This document shows, one piece after another, positions 48,316 to 63,465 of a stretch of DNA of 64,000 bases. The stretch's first letter is position 1. The number at the start of each line of letters is the position of its first letter. Made by a program: the position numbers and the translations under genes. The notes beneath the pieces are model-generated. The model was not told where the DNA came from, did not search any database, and saw only the letters and a list, made by a program, of their open reading frames with translations. Source of the DNA: Muricea muricata (Eukaryota; Cnidaria; Anthozoa; Malacalcyonacea; Plexauridae); the NCBI GenBank assembly GCA_963855995.1, contig OY979731.1:1-64000 (forward strand), written 5' to 3'.

Positions 48316-51300
48316 ATGGTCTGGGGGCCGCTTCCACCCTCCCCTAACAGTTCGAATTCGGGCCAGGGATGGTGGATACAAGGCGAAGGCAGTCAATTGG
48401 ATGTTAATGTTGGCGACAACAACGCCCAATTCCGCCAGGGCGCCAAATGTCCAAAGCCATCTTTTATAACAATACTTGGTCCATTTCACCATGGTTATGC
48501 TCTCTTTTTTAAGCGACAATGTTAAATACTGTTTTCAAACACGGTTTGTTGATTGTTGTGCTGTGTCGTAGTGGTCGAGGTGAATGTCTTCCATGCCGCA
48601 GTTTGGGGTTCGAATCCCGGCGACGTCTATTTTTTATACTTTTGAGTCAAAGTTTTTTTTTTTGAGTTTTTTTCTTTATAATTAAGGTCAGGGTTAGTGT
48701 TAGGGTTATTTTTGGGGTTGATTGACAATAATGATAATGCAAAAAAATTTTTTTAAGCACCTCTAGACTCTTAAATTCAGGTATTGCAAAAAGCGTGACG
48801 CGATGGTACGTCACGTTTCCGCGGTGTTAATGCACCACAATCTTTGCAAGCAGCAGAGGCTAACGTACATATATACAAACGGTGATTCTATACTATCGAT
48901 GGTCGAATTCGAATCTGGAATTCCAGGATTTTAGCACTCATTGTCTGGGGGCCGCTTCTACCCTCCCCTAACAGTTCGAATTCGGGCCAGGGATGGTGGA
49001 TATTAGGCGAAGGCAGTCAATTGGATGTTAATGTTGGCGACAACAACGTCCAATTCCGCCAGGGCGCCAAATGTCCAAAGCCATCTTTTATAACAATACT
49101 CTGTCCATTTCACCATGGTTATGCTCTCTTTTTTAAGCGACAATGTTAAATACCGTTTTTAAACACGGTTTGTTGATTGTTGTGCTGTGTCGTAGTGGTC
49201 AAGGTAAATGTCTTCCATGCCGCAGTTTGGGGTTCGAATCCCGGCGACGTCTATTTTATACTTTTGAGTCAAAGTTTTTTTTTTGAGTTTTTTTCTTTAT
49301 AATTAAGGTCAGGGTTAGTGTTAGGGTTATTTTTGGGGTTGATTGACAATAATATTAATGCAAAAAAATTTTTTTAAGCACCTCTAGACTCTTAAATTCA
49401 GGTATTGCAAAAAGCGTGACGCGATGGTACGTCACGTTTCCGCGGTGTTAATGCACCACAATCTTTGCAAGCAGCAGAGGCTAACGTACATATATACAAA
49501 CGGTGATTCTACACTATCGATGGTCGAATTCGAATCTGGAATTCCAGGGTTCTAGCACTTATGGTCTGGGGGCCGCTTCTACCCTCCCCTAACAGTCCGA
49601 ATTCGGGCCAGGGATGGTGGACACAAGGCGAAGGCAGTCAATTGGATGTTAATGTTGGCGACAACAACGTCCAATTTCGCCAGGGCGCCAAATGTCCAAA
49701 GCCATCTTTTATAACAATACTTGGTCCATTTCACCATGGTTATGCTCTCTTTTTTAAGCGACAATGTTAAATACCGTTTTCAAACACGGTTTGTTGATTG
49801 TTGTGCTGTGTCGTAGTGGTCAAGGTAAATGTCTTCCATGCCGCAGTTTGGGGTTCGAATCCCGGCGACGTCTATTTTATACTTTTGAGTCAAAGTTTTT
49901 TTTTTTGAGTTTTTTTCTTTATAATTAAGGTCAGGGTTAGTGTTAGGGTTATTTTTGGGGTTGATTGACAATAATATTAATGCAAAAAAATTTTTTTAAG
50001 CACCTCTAGACTCTTAAATTCAGGTATTGCAAAAAGCGTGACGCGATGGTACGTCACGTTTCCGCGATGTTAATGCACCACAATCTTTGCAAGCAGCAGA
50101 GGCTAACGTACATATATACAAACGGTGATTCTATACTATCGATGGTCGAATTCGAATCTGGAATTCCAGGGTTCTAGCACTTATGGTCTGGGGGCCGCTT
50201 CTACCCTCCCCTAACAGTTCGAATTCGGGCCAGGGATGGTGGATACAAGGCGAAGGCAGTCAATTGGATGTTAATGTTGGCGACAACAACGCCCAATTCC
50301 GCCAGGGCGCCAAATGTCCAAAGCCATCTTTTATAACAATGTTTGGTCCATTTCACCATGGTTATGCTCTCTTTTTTAAGCGACAATGTTAAATACTGTT
50401 TTCAAACACGGTTTGTTGATTGTTGTGCTGTGTCGTAGTGGTCGAGGTGAATGTCTTCCATGCCGCAGTTTGGGGTTCGAATCCCGGCGACGTCTATTTT
50501 TTATACTTTTGAGTCAAAGTTTTTTTTTTGAGTTTTTTTCTTTATAATTAAGGTCAGGGTTAGTGTTAGGGTTATTTTTGGGGTTGATTGACAATAATGA
50601 TAATGCAAAAAAATTTTTTTAAGCACCTCTAGACTCTTAAATTCAGGTATTGCAAAAAGCGTGACGCGATGGTACGTCACGTTTCCGCGGTGTTAATGCA
50701 CCACAATCTTTGCAAGCAGCAGAGGCTAACGTACATATATACAAACGGTGATTCTATACTATCGATGGTCGAATTCGAATCTGGAATTCCAGGATTTTAG
50801 CACTCATTGTCTGGGGGCCGCTTCTACCCTCCCCTAACAGTTCGAATTCGGGCCAGGGATGGTGGATATTAGGCGAAGGCAGTCAATTGGATGTTAATGT
50901 TGGCGACAACAACGTCCAATTCCGCCAGGGCGCCAAATGTCCAAAGCCATCTTTTATAACAATACTCTGTCCATTTCACCATGGTTATGCTCTCTTTTTT
51001 AAGCGACAATGTTAAATACCGTTTTTAAACACGGTTTGTTGATTGTTGTGCTGTGTCGTAGTGGTCAAGGTAAATGTCTTCCATGCCGCAGTTTGGGGTT
51101 CGAATCCCGGCGACGTCTATTTTATACTTTTGAGTCAAAGTTTTTTTTTTGAGTTTTTTTCTTTATAATTAAGGTCAGGGTTAGTGTTAGGGTTATTTTT
51201 GGGGTTGATTGACAATAATATTAATGCAAAAAAATTTTTTTAAGCACCTCTAGACTCTTAAATTCAGGTATTGCAAAAAGCGTGACGCGATGGTACGTCA

Positions 51301-54300
51301 CGTTTCCGCGGTGTTAATGCACCACAATCTTTGCAAGCAGCAGAGGCTAACGTACATATATACAAACGGTGATTCTACACTATCGATGGTCGAATTCGAA
51401 TCTGGAATTCCAGGGTTCTAGCACTTATGGTCTGGGGGCCGCTTCTACCCTCCCCTAACAGTCCGAATTCGGGCCAGGGATGGTGGACACAAGGCGAAGG
51501 CAGTCAATTGGATGTTAATGTTGGCGACAACAACGTCCAATTTCGCCAGGGCGCCAAATGTCCAAAGCCATCTTTTATAACAATACTTGGTCCATTTCAC
51601 CATGGTTATGCTCTCTTTTTTAAGCGACAATGTTAAATACCGTTTTCAAACACGGTTTGTTGATTGTTGTGCTGTGTCGTAGTGGTCAAGGTAAATGTCT
51701 TCCATGCCGCAGTTTGGGGTTCGAATCCCGGCGACGTCTATTTTATACTTTTGAGTCAAAGTTTTTTTTTTTGAGTTTTTTTCTTTATAATTAAGGTCAG
51801 GGTTAGTGTTAGGGTTATTTTTGGGGTTGATTGACAATAATATTAATGCAAAAAAATTTTTTTAAGCACCTCTAGACTCTTAAATTCAGGTATTGCAAAA
51901 AGCGTGACGCGATGGTACGTCACGTTTCCGCGGTGTTAATGCACCACAATCTTTGCAAGCAGCAGAGGCTAACGTACATATATACAAACGGTGATTCTAT
52001 ACTATCGATGGTCGAATTCGAATCTGGAATTCCAGGGTTCTAGCACTTATGGTCTGGGGGCCGCTTCTACCCTCCCCTAACAGTTCGAATTCGGGCCAGG
52101 GATGGTGGATACAAGGCGAAGGCAGTCAATTGGATGTTAATGTTGGCGACAACAACGCCCAATTCCGCCAGGGCGCCAAATGTCCAAAGCCATCTTTTAT
52201 AACAATGTTTGGTCCATTTCACCATGGTTATGCTCTCTTTTTTAAGCGACAATGTTAAATACTGTTTTCAAACACGGTTTGTTGATTGTTGTGCTGTGTC
52301 GTAGTGGTCGAGGTGAATGTCTTCCATGCCGCAGTTTGGGGTTCGAATCCCGGCGACGTCTATTTTTTATACTTTTGAGTCAAAGTTTTTTTTTTGAGTT
52401 TTTTTCTTTATAATTAAGGTCAGGGTTAGTGTTAGGGTTATTTTTGGGGTTGATTGACAATAATGATAATGCAAAAAAATTTTTTTAAGCACCTCTAGAC
52501 TCTTAAATTCAGGTATTGCAAAAAGCGTGACGCGATGGTACGTCACGTTTCCGCGGTGTTAATGCACCACAATCTTTGCAAGCAGCAGAGGCTAACGTAC
52601 ATATATACAAACGGTGATTCTATACTATCGATGGTCGAATTCGAATCTGGAATTCCAGGATTTTAGCACTCATTGTCTGGGGGCCGCTTCTACCCTCCCC
52701 TAACAGTTCGAATTCGGGCCAGGGATGGTGGATATTAGGCGAAGGCAGTCAATTGGATGTTAATGTTGGCGACAACAACGTCCAATTCCGCCAGGGCGCC
52801 AAATGTCCAAAGCCATCTTTTATAACAATACTCTGTCCATTTCACCATGGTTATGCTCTCTTTTTTAAGCGACAATGTTAAATACCGTTTTTAAACACGG
52901 TTTGTTGATTGTTGTGCTGTGTCGTAGTGGTCAAGGTAAATGTCTTCCATGCCGCAGTTTGGGGTTCGAATCCCGGCGACGTCTATTTTATACTTTTGAG
53001 TCAAAGTTTTTTTTTTGAGTTTTTTTCTTATAATTAAGGTCAGGGTTAGTGTTAGGGTTATTTTAGGGGTTGATTGACAATAATATTAATGCAAAAAAAT
53101 TTTTTTAAGCACCTCTAGACTCTTAAATTCAGGTATTGCAAAAAGCGTGACGCGATGGTACGTCACGTTTCCGCGGTGTTAATGCACCACAATCTTTGCA
53201 AGCAGCAGAGGCTAACGTACATATATACAAACGGTGATTCTACACTATCGATGGTCGAATTCGAATCTGGAATTCCAGGGTTCTAGCACTTATGGTCTGG
53301 GGGCCGCTTCTACCCTCCCCTAACAGTCCGAATTCGGGCCAGGGATGGTGGACACAAGGCGAAGGCAGTCAATTGGATGTTAATGTTGGCGACAACAACG
53401 TCCAATTTCGCCAGGGCGCCAAATGTCCAAAGCCATCTTTTATAACAATACTTGGTCCATTTCACCATGGTTATGCTCTCTTTTTTAAGCGACAATGTTA
53501 AATACCGTTTTCAAACACGGTTTGTTGATTGTTGTGCTGTGTCGTAGTGGTCAAGGTAAATGTCTTCCATGCCGCAGTTTGGAGTTCGAATCCCGGCGAC
53601 GTCTATTTTATACTTTTGAGTCAAAGTTTTTTTTTTTGAGTTTTTTTCTTTATAATTAAGGTCAGGGTTAGTGTTAGGGTTATTTTTGGGGTTGATTGAC
53701 AATAATATTAATGCAAAAAAATTTTTTTAAGCACCTCTAGACTCTTAAATTCAGGTATTGCAAAAAGCGTGACGCGATGGTACGTCACGTTTCCGCGGTG
53801 TTAATGCACCACAATCTTTGCAAGCAGCAGAGGCTAACGTACATATATACAAACGGTGATTCTATACTATCGATGGTCGAATTCGAATCTGGAATTCCAG
53901 GGTTCTAGCACTTATGGTCTGGGGGCCGCTTCTACCCTCCCCTAACAGTTCGAATTCGGGCCAGGGATGGTGGATACAAGGCGAAGGCAGTCAATTGGAT
54001 GTTAATGTTGGCGACAACAACGCCCAATTCCGCCAGGGCGCCAAATGTCCAAAGCCATCTTTTATAACAATGTTTGGTCCATTTCACCATGGTTATGCTC
54101 TCTTTTTTAAGCGACAATGTTAAATACTGTTTTCAAACACGGTTTGTTGATTGTTGTGCTGTGTCGTAGTGGTCGAGGTGAATGTCTTCCATGCCGCAGT
54201 TTGGGGTTCGAATCCCGGCGACGTCTATTTTTTATACTTTTGAGTCAAAGTTTTTTTTTTGAGTTTTTTTCTTTATAATTAAGGTCAGGGTTAGTGTTAG

Positions 54301-56538
54301 GGTTATTTTTGGGGTTGATTGACAATAATGATAATGCAAAAAAATTTTTTTAAGCACCTCTAGACTCTTAAATTCAGGTATTGCAAAAAGCGTGACGCGA
54401 TGGTACGTCACGTTTCCGCGGTGTTAATGCACCACAATCTTTGCAAGCAGCAGAGGCTAACGTACATATATACAAACGGTGATTCTATACTATCGATGGT
54501 CGAATTCGAATCTGGAATTCCAGGATTTTAGCACTCATTGTCTGGGGGCCGCTTCTACCCTCCCCTAACAGTTCGAATTCGGGCCAGGGATGGTGGATAT
54601 TAGGCGAAGGCAGTCAATTGGATGTTAATGTTGGCGACAACAACGTCCAATTCCGCCAGGGCGCCAAATGTCCAAAGCCATCTTTTATAACAATACTCTG
54701 TCCATTTCACCATGGTTATGCTCTCTTTTTTAAGCGACAATGTTAAATACCGTTTTTAAACACGGTTTGTTGATTGTTGTGCTGTGTCGTAGTGGTCAAG
54801 GTAAATGTCTTCCATGCCGCAGTTTGGGGTTCGAATCCCGGCGACGTCTATTTTATACTTTTGAGTCAAAGTTTTTTTTTTGAGTTTTTTTCTTATAATT
54901 AAGGTCAGGGTTAGTGTTAGGGTTATTTTAGAGGTTGATTGACAATAATATTAATGCAAAAAAATTTTTTTAAGCACCTCTAGACTCTTAAATTCAGGTA
55001 TTGCAAAAAGCGTGACGCGATGGTACGTCACGTTTCCGCGGTGTTAATGCACCACAATCTTTGCAAGCAGCAGAGGCTAACGTACATATATACAAACGGT
55101 GATTCTATACTATCGATGGTCGAATTCGAATCTGGAATTCCAGGGTTTTAGCACTCATGGTCTGGGGGCCGCTTCTACCCTCCCCTAACAGTTCGAATTC
55201 GGGCCAGGGATGGTGGATATTAGGCGAAGGCAGTCAATTGGATGTTAACGTTGGCGACAACAACGTCCAATTCCGCCAGGGCGCCAAATGTCCAAAGCCA
55301 TCTTTTATAACAATACTCTGTCCATTTCACCATGGTTATGCTCTCTTTTTTAAGCGACAATGTTAAATACCGTTTTCAAACACGGTTTGTTGATTGTTGT
55401 GCTGTGTCGTAGTGGTCAAGGTAAATGTCTTCCATGCCGCAGTTTGGGGTTCGAATCCCGGCGACGTCTATTTTATACTTTTGAGTCAAAGTTTTTTTTT
55501 TGAGTTTTTTTCTTTATAATTAAGGTCAGGGTTAATGTTAGGGTTATTTTTGGGGTTGATTGACAATAATATTAATGCAAAAAAATTTTTTTAAGCACCT
55601 CTAGACTCTTAAATTCAGGTATTGCAAAAAGCGTGACGCGATGGTACGTCACGTTTCCGCGGTGTTAATGCACCACAATCTTTGCAAGCAGCAGAGGCTA
55701 ACGTACATATATACAAACGGTGATTCTATACTATCGATGGTCGAATTCGAATCTGGAATTCCAGGGTTCTAGCACTCATGGTCTGGGGGCCGCTTCTACC
55801 CTCCCCCAACAGTCCGAATTCGGGCCAGGGATGGTGGACACAAGGCGAAGGCAGTCAATTGGATGTTAATGTTGGCGACAACAACGTCCAATTTCGCCAG
55901 GGCGCCAAATGTCCAAAGCCATCTTTTATAACAATACTTGGTCCATTTCACCATGGTTATGCTCTCTTTTTTAAGCGACAATGTTAAATACCGTTTTCAA
56001 ACACGGTTTGTTGATTGTTGTGCTGTGTCGTAGTGGTCGAGGTGAATGTCTTCCATGCCGCAGTTTGGGGTTCGAATCCCGGCGACGTCTATTTTATACT
56101 TTTGAGTCAAAGTTGTTTTTTTTTGAGTTTTTTTCTTTATAATTAAGGTGAGGGTTAGTGTTAGGGTTATTTTTGGGGTTGATTGACAATAATATTAATG
56201 CAAAAAAAATTTTTTTAAGCACCTCTAGACTCTTAAATTCTGGTATTGCAAAAAGCGTGACGCCATGGTACGTCACGTTTCCGCGGTGTTAATGCACCAC
56301 AATCTTTGCAAGCAGCAGAGGCTAACGTACATATATACAAACGGTGATTCTATACTATCGATGGTCGAATTCGAATCTGGAATCCCAGGGTTTTAGCACT
56401 CATGGTCTTGGGGCCGCTTCTACCCTCCCCTAACAGCTCGAATTCGGGCCAGGGAATGGTGGATATTAGGCGAAGGCAGTCAATTGGATGTTAATGTTGG
56501 CGACAACAACGTCCAATTCTGTCAGGGCGCCAAATGTC

Positions 56539-56705
56539 CAAAGCCATCTTTTATAACAATACTTGGTCCATTTCACCATGGTTATGCTCTCTTTTTTAAG
56601 CGACAATGTTAAATACCGTTTTCAAAGCCATCTTTTATAGCAATACTTGGTCAATTTCACCATGGTTATGCTCTCTTTTTAAGCGACAATGTTAAATACC
56701 GTTTT
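56539..56705 (+). repeat. Internal tandem duplication in long-form monomer
   Basis: Copies at 56539-56622 (84 bp) and 56623-56705 (83 bp) again start with CAAA. The monomer (56402-57108) also carries CTGTCAGG, a one-base insertion in CAGGGAATGG and a T-rich telomere-like tract (near 56873). It interrupts the trimer pattern around it. Confidence 0.88.
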
Positions 56706-56726
56706 CAAACACGGTTTGGTGATTGT

Positions 56727-56798
56727 TGTGCTGTGTCGTAGTGGTCAAGGTAAATGTCTTCCATGCCGCAGTTTGGGGTTCGATTCCCGGCGACGTCT
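56727..56798 (+). pseudogene. tRNA-derived module with TTCGATTCC B box
   Basis: The T-loop reads TTCGATT, which still fits GGTTCGANTCC, so the Pol III promoter logic is intact. It follows the long-form internal duplication. The same variant recurs 6927 bp downstream. Confidence 0.75.
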
Positions 56799-59700
56799 AT
56801 TTTATACTTTTGAGTCAAAGTTTTTTTTTTTAGTTTTTTTCTTTATAATTAAGGTCAGGGTTAGTGTTAGGGTTTTTTTTTGGGGTTTATTGACAATAAT
56901 ATTAATGCAAAAAAAATTTTTTTAAGCACCTCTAGACTCTTAAATTCAGGTATTGCAAAAAGCGTGACGCGATGGTACGTCACGTTTCCGCGGTGTTAAT
57001 GCACCACAATCTTTGCAAGCAGCAGAGGCTAACGTACATATATACAAACGGTGATTCTATACTATCGATGGTCGAATTCGAATCTGGAATTCCAGGGTTT
57101 TAGCACTTATGGTCTGGGGGCCGCTTCTACCCTCCCCTAACAGTTCGAATTCGGGCCAGGGATGGTGGATACAAGGCGAAGGCAGTCAATTGGATGTTAA
57201 TGTTGGCGACAACAACGCCCAATTCCGCCAGGGCGCCAAATGTCCAAAGCCATCTTTTATAACAATACTTGGTCCATTTCACCATGGTTATGCTCTCTTT
57301 TTTAAGCGACAATGTTAAATACTGTTTTCAAACACGGTTTGTTGATTGTTGTGCTGTGTCGTAGTGGTCGAGGTGAATGTCTTCCATGCCGCAGTTTGGG
57401 GTTCGAATCCCGGCGACGTCTATTTTTTATACTTTTGAGTCAAAGTTTTTTTTTTTGAGTTTTTTTCTTTATAATTAAGGTCAGGGTTAGTGTTAGGGTT
57501 ATTTTTGGGGTTGATTGACAATAATGATAATGCAAAAAAATTTTTTTAAGCACCTCTAGACTCTTAAATTCAGGTATTGCAAAAAGCGTGACGCGATGGT
57601 ACGTCACGTTTCCGCGGTGTTAATGCACCACAATCTTTGCAAGCAGCAGACGCTAACGTACATATATACAAACGGTGATTCTATACTATCGATGGTCGAA
57701 TTCGAATCTGGAATTCCAGGATTTTAGCACTCATTGTCTGGGGGCCGCTTCTACCCTCCCCTAACAGTTCGAATTCGGGCCAGGGATGGTGGATATTAGG
57801 CGAAGGCAGTCAATTGGATGTTAATGTTGGCGACAACAACGTCCAATTCCGCCAGGGCGCCAAATGTCCAAAGCCATCTTTTATAACAATACTCTGTCCA
57901 TTTCACCATGGTTATGCTCTCTTTTTTAAGCGACAATGTTAAATACCGTTTTTAAACACGGTTTGTTGATTGTTGTGCTGTGTCGTAGTGGTCAAGGTAA
58001 ATGTCTTCCATGCCGCAGTTTGGGGTTCGAATCCCGGCGACGTCTATTTTATACTTTTGAGTCAAAGTTTTTTTTTTGAGTTTTTTTCTTTATAATTAAG
58101 GTCAGGGTTAGTGTTAGGGTTATTTTTGGGGTTGATTGACAATAATATTAATGCAAAAAAATTTTTTTAAGCACCTCTAGACTCTTAAATTCAGGTATTG
58201 CAAAAAGCGTGACGCGATGGTACGTCACGTTTCCGCGGTGTTAATGCACCACAATCTTTGCAAGCAGCAGAGGCTAACGTACATATATACAAACGGTGAT
58301 TCTACACTATCGATGGTCGAATTCGAATCTGGAATTCCAGGGTTCTAGCACTTATGGTCTGGGGGCCGCTTCTACCCTCCCCTAACAGTCCGAATTCGGG
58401 CCAGGGATGGTGGACACAAGGCGAAGGCAGTCAATTGGATGTTAATGTTGGCGACAACAACGTCCAATTTCGCCAGGGCGCCAAATGTCCAAAGCCATCT
58501 TTTATAACAATACTTGGTCCATTTCACCATGGTTATGCTCTCTTTTTTAAGCGACAATGTTAAATACCGTTTTCAAACACGGTTTGTTGATTGTTGTGCT
58601 GTGTCGTAGTGGTCAAGGTAAATGTCTTCCATGCCGCAGTTTGGGGTTCGAATCCCGGCGACGTCTATTTTATACTTTTGAGTCAAAGTTTTTTTTTTTG
58701 AGTTTTTTTCTTTATAATTAAGGTCAGGGTTAGTGTTAGGGTTATTTTTGGGGTTGATTGACAATAATATTAATGCAAAAAAATTTTTTTAAGCACCTCT
58801 AGACTCTTAAATTCAGGTATTGCAAAAAGCGTGACGCGATGGTACGTCACGTTTCCGCGGTGTTAATGCACCACAATCTTTGCAAGCAGCAGAGGCTAAC
58901 GTACATATATACAAACGGTGATTCTATACTATCGATGGTCGAATTCGAATCTGGAATTCCAGGGTTCTAGCACTTATGGTCTGGGGGCCGCTTCCACCCT
59001 CCCCTAACAGTTCGAATTCGGGCCAGGGATGGTGGATACAAGGCGAAGGCAGTCAATTGGATGTTAATGTTGGCGACAACAACGCCCAATTCCGCCAGGG
59101 CGCCAAATGTCCAAAGCCATCTTTTATAACAATGTTTGGTCCATTTCACCATGGTTATGCTCTCTTTTTTAAGCGACAATGTTAAATACTGTTTTCAAAC
59201 ACGGTTTGTTGATTGTTGTGCTGTGTCGTAGTGGTCGAGGTGAATGTCTTCCATGCCGCAGTTTGGGGTTCGAATCCCGGCGACGTCTATTTTTTATACT
59301 TTTGAGTCAAAGTTTTTTTTTTGAGTTTTTTTCTTTATAATTAAGGTCAGGGTTAGTGTTAGGGTTATTTTTGGGGTTGATTGACAATAATGATAATGCA
59401 AAAAAATTTTTTTAAGCACCTCTAGACTCTTAAATTCAGGTATTGCAAAAAGCGTGACGCGATGGTACGTCACGTTTCCGCGGTGTTAATGCACCACAAT
59501 CTTTGCAAGCAGCAGAGGCTAACGTACATATATACAAACGGTGATTCTATACTATCGATGGTCGAATTCGAATCTGGAATTCCAGGATTTTAGCACTCAT
59601 TGTCTGGGGGCCGCTTCTACCCTCCCCTAACAGTTCGAATTCGGGCCAGGGATGGTGGATATTAGGCGAAGGCAGTCAATTGGATGTTAATGTTGGCGAC

Positions 59701-62700
59701 AACAACGTCCAATTCCGCCAGGGCGCCAAATGTCCAAAGCCATCTTTTATAACAATACTCTGTCCATTTCACCATGGTTATGCTCTCTTTTTTAAGCGAC
59801 AATGTTAAATACCGTTTTTAAACACGGTTTGTTGATTGTTGTGCTGTGTCGTAGTGGTCAAGGTAAATGTCTTCCATGCCGCAGTTTGGGGTTCGAATCC
59901 CGGCGACGTCTATTTTATACTTTTGAGTCAAAGTTTTTTTTTTGAGTTTTTTTCTTATAATTAAGGTCAGGGTTAGTGTTAGGGTTATTTTAGGGGTTGA
60001 TTGACAATAATATTAATGCAAAAAAATTTTTTTAAGCACCTCTAGACTCTTAAATTCAGGTATTGCAAAAAGCGTGACGCGATGGTACGTCACGTTTCCG
60101 CGGTGTTAATGCACCACAATCTTTGCAAGCAGCAGAGGCTAACGTACATATATACAAACGGTGATTCTACACTATCGATGGTCGAATTCGAATCTGGAAT
60201 TCCAGGGTTCTAGCACTTATGGTCTGGGGGCCGCTTCTACCCTCCCCTAACAGTCCGAATTCGGGCCAGGGATGGTGGACACAAGGCGAAGGCAGTCAAT
60301 TGGATGTTAATGTTGGCGACAACAACGTCCAATTTCGCCAGGGCGCCAAATGTCCAAAGCCATCTTTTATAACAATACTTGGTCCATTTCACCATGGTTA
60401 TGCTCTCTTTTTTAAGCGACAATGTTAAATACCGTTTTCAAACACGGTTTGTTGATTGTTGTGCTGTGTCGTAGTGGTCAAGGTAAATGTCTTCCATGCC
60501 GCAGTTTGGGGTTCGAATCCCGGCGACGTCTATTTTATACTTTTGAGTCAAAGTTTTTTTTTTTGAGTTTTTTTCTTTATAATTAAGGTCAGGGTTAGTG
60601 TTAGGGTTATTTTTGGGGTTGATTGACAATAATATTAATGCAAAAAAATTTTTTTAAGCACCTCTAGACTCTTAAATTCAGGTATTGCAAAAAGCGTGAC
60701 GCGATGGTACGTCACGTTTCCGCGGTGTTAATGCACCACAATCTTTGCAAGCAGCAGAGGCTAACGTACATATATACAAACGGTGATTCTATACTATCGA
60801 TGGTCGAATTCGAATCTGGAATTCCAGGGTTCTAGCACTTATGGTCTGGGGGCCGCTTCTACCCTCCCCTAACAGTTCGAATTCGGGCCAGGGATGGTGG
60901 ATACAAGGCGAAGGCAGTCAATTGGATGTTAATGTTGGCGACAACAACGCCCAATTCCGCCAGGGCGCCAAATGTCCAAAGCCATCTTTTATAACAATGT
61001 TTGGTCCATTTCACCATGGTTATGCTCTCTTTTTTAAGCGACAATGTTAAATACTGTTTTCAAACACGGTTTGTTGATTGTTGTGCTGTGTCGTAGTGGT
61101 CGAGGTGAATGTCTTCCATGCCGCAGTTTGGGGTTCGAATCCCGGCGACGTCTATTTTTTATACTTTTGAGTCAAAGTTTTTTTTTTGAGTTTTTTTCTT
61201 TATAATTAAGGTCAGGGTTAGTGTTAGGGTTATTTTTGGGGTTGATTGACAATAATGATAATGCAAAAAAATTTTTTTAAGCACCTCTAGACTCTTAAAT
61301 TCAGGTATTGCAAAAAGCGTGACGCGATGGTACGTCACGTTTCCGCGGTGTTAATGCACCACAATCTTTGCAAGCAGCAGAGGCTAACGTACATATATAC
61401 AAACGGTGATTCTATACTATCGATGGTCGAATTCGAATCTGGAATTCCAGGATTTTAGCACTCATTGTCTGGGGGCCGCTTCTACCCTCCCCTAACAGTT
61501 CGAATTCGGGCCAGGGATGGTGGATATTAGGCGAAGGCAGTCAATTGGATGTTAATGTTGGCGACAACAACGTCCAATTCCGCCAGGGCGCCAAATGTCC
61601 AAAGCCATCTTTTATAACAATACTCTGTCCATTTCACCATGGTTATGCTCTCTTTTTTAAGCGACAATGTTAAATACCGTTTTTAAACACGGTTTGTTGA
61701 TTGTTGTGCTGTGTCGTAGTGGTCAAGGTAAATGTCTTCCATGCCGCAGTTTGGGGTTCGAATCCCGGCGACGTCTATTTTATACTTTTGAGTCAAAGTT
61801 TTTTTTTTGAGTTTTTTTCTTATAATTAAGGTCAGGGTTAGTGTTAGGGTTATTTTAGAGGTTGATTGACAATAATATTAATGCAAAAAAATTTTTTTAA
61901 GCACCTCTAGACTCTTAAATTCAGGTATTGCAAAAAGCGTGACGCGATGGTACGTCACGTTTCCGCGGTGTTAATGCACCACAATCTTTGCAAGCAGCAG
62001 AGGCTAACGTACATATATACAAACGGTGATTCTATACTATCGATGGTCGAATTCGAATCTGGAATTCCAGGGTTTTAGCACTCATGGTCTGGGGGCCGCT
62101 TCTACCCTCCCCTAACAGTTCGAATTCGGGCCAGGGATGGTGGATATTAGGCGAAGGCAGTCAATTGGATGTTAACGTTGGCGACAACAACGTCCAATTC
62201 CGCCAGGGCGCCAAATGTCCAAAGCCATCTTTTATAACAATACTCTGTCCATTTCACCATGGTTATGCTCTCTTTTTTAAGCGACAATGTTAAATACCGT
62301 TTTCAAACACGGTTTGTTGATTGTTGTGCTGTGTCGTAGTGGTCAAGGTAAATGTCTTCCATGCCGCAGTTTGGGGTTCGAATCCCGGCGACGTCTATTT
62401 TATACTTTTGAGTCAAAGTTTTTTTTTTGAGTTTTTTTCTTTATAATTAAGGTCAGGGTTAATGTTAGGGTTATTTTTGGGGTTGATTGACAATAATATT
62501 AATGCAAAAAAATTTTTTTAAGCACCTCTAGACTCTTAAATTCAGGTATTGCAAAAAGCGTGACGCGATGGTACGTCACGTTTCCGCGGTGTTAATGCAC
62601 CACAATCTTTGCAAGCAGCAGAGGCTAACGTACATATATACAAACGGTGATTCTATACTATCGATGGTCGAATTCGAATCTGGAATTCCAGGGTTCTAGC

Positions 62701-63465
62701 ACTCATGGTCTGGGGGCCGCTTCTACCCTCCCCCAACAGTCCGAATTCGGGCCAGGGATGGTGGACACAAGGCGAAGGCAGTCAATTGGATGTTAATGTT
62801 GGCGACAACAACGTCCAATTTCGCCAGGGCGCCAAATGTCCAAAGCCATCTTTTATAACAATACTTGGTCCATTTCACCATGGTTATGCTCTCTTTTTTA
62901 AGCGACAATGTTAAATACCGTTTTCAAACACGGTTTGTTGATTGTTGTGCTGTGTCGTAGTGGTCGAGGTGAATGTCTTCCATGCCGCAGTTTGGGGTTC
63001 GAATCCCGGCGACGTCTATTTTATACTTTTGAGTCAAAGTTGTTTTTTTTTGAGTTTTTTTCTTTATAATTAAGGTGAGGGTTAGTGTTAGGGTTATTTT
63101 TGGGGTTGATTGACAATAATATTAATGCAAAAAAAATTTTTTTAAGCACCTCTAGACTCTTAAATTCTGGTATTGCAAAAAGCGTGACGCCATGGTACGT
63201 CACGTTTCCGCGGTGTTAATGCACCACAATCTTTGCAAGCAGCAGAGGCTAACGTACATATATACAAACGGTGATTCTATACTATCGATGGTCGAATTCG
63301 AATCTGGAATCCCAGGGTTTTAGCACTCATGGTCTTGGGGCCGCTTCTACCCTCCCCTAACAGCTCGAATTCGGGCCAGGGAATGGTGGATATTAGGCGA
63401 AGGCAGTCAATTGGATGTTAATGTTGGCGACAACAACGTCCAATTCTGTCAGGGCGCCAAATGTC

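Larger units (their letters stand above)
50725..57651 (+). repeat. Segmental duplication B, copy 1 (6927-bp period)
   Basis: This 11-monomer segment is repeated immediately downstream. It includes the interrupting long-form unit and the CTTATAATT deletions near 53030 and 54893. Few differences were found: CTTCTACCC against CTTCCACCC at the 52049/58976 units and A/G at 53583/60510. Confidence 0.88.
48316..62083 (+). repeat. Three-monomer higher-order repeat (~1866 bp)
   Basis: A trimer recurs starting at 48316, 50183, 52049, 53914, 57109, 58976 and 60841. Its first unit is marked by AACGCCCAATTC, AATACTGTTTTC, TATTTTTTATAC and AATGATAATGC; its second by CCAGGATTTTAGC and CATTGTCTGG; its third by CTACACTATCG, GGTTCTAGC and CAATTTCGCC. 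The block 55157-57108, including a long-form unit, interrupts the pattern. Confidence 0.9.
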
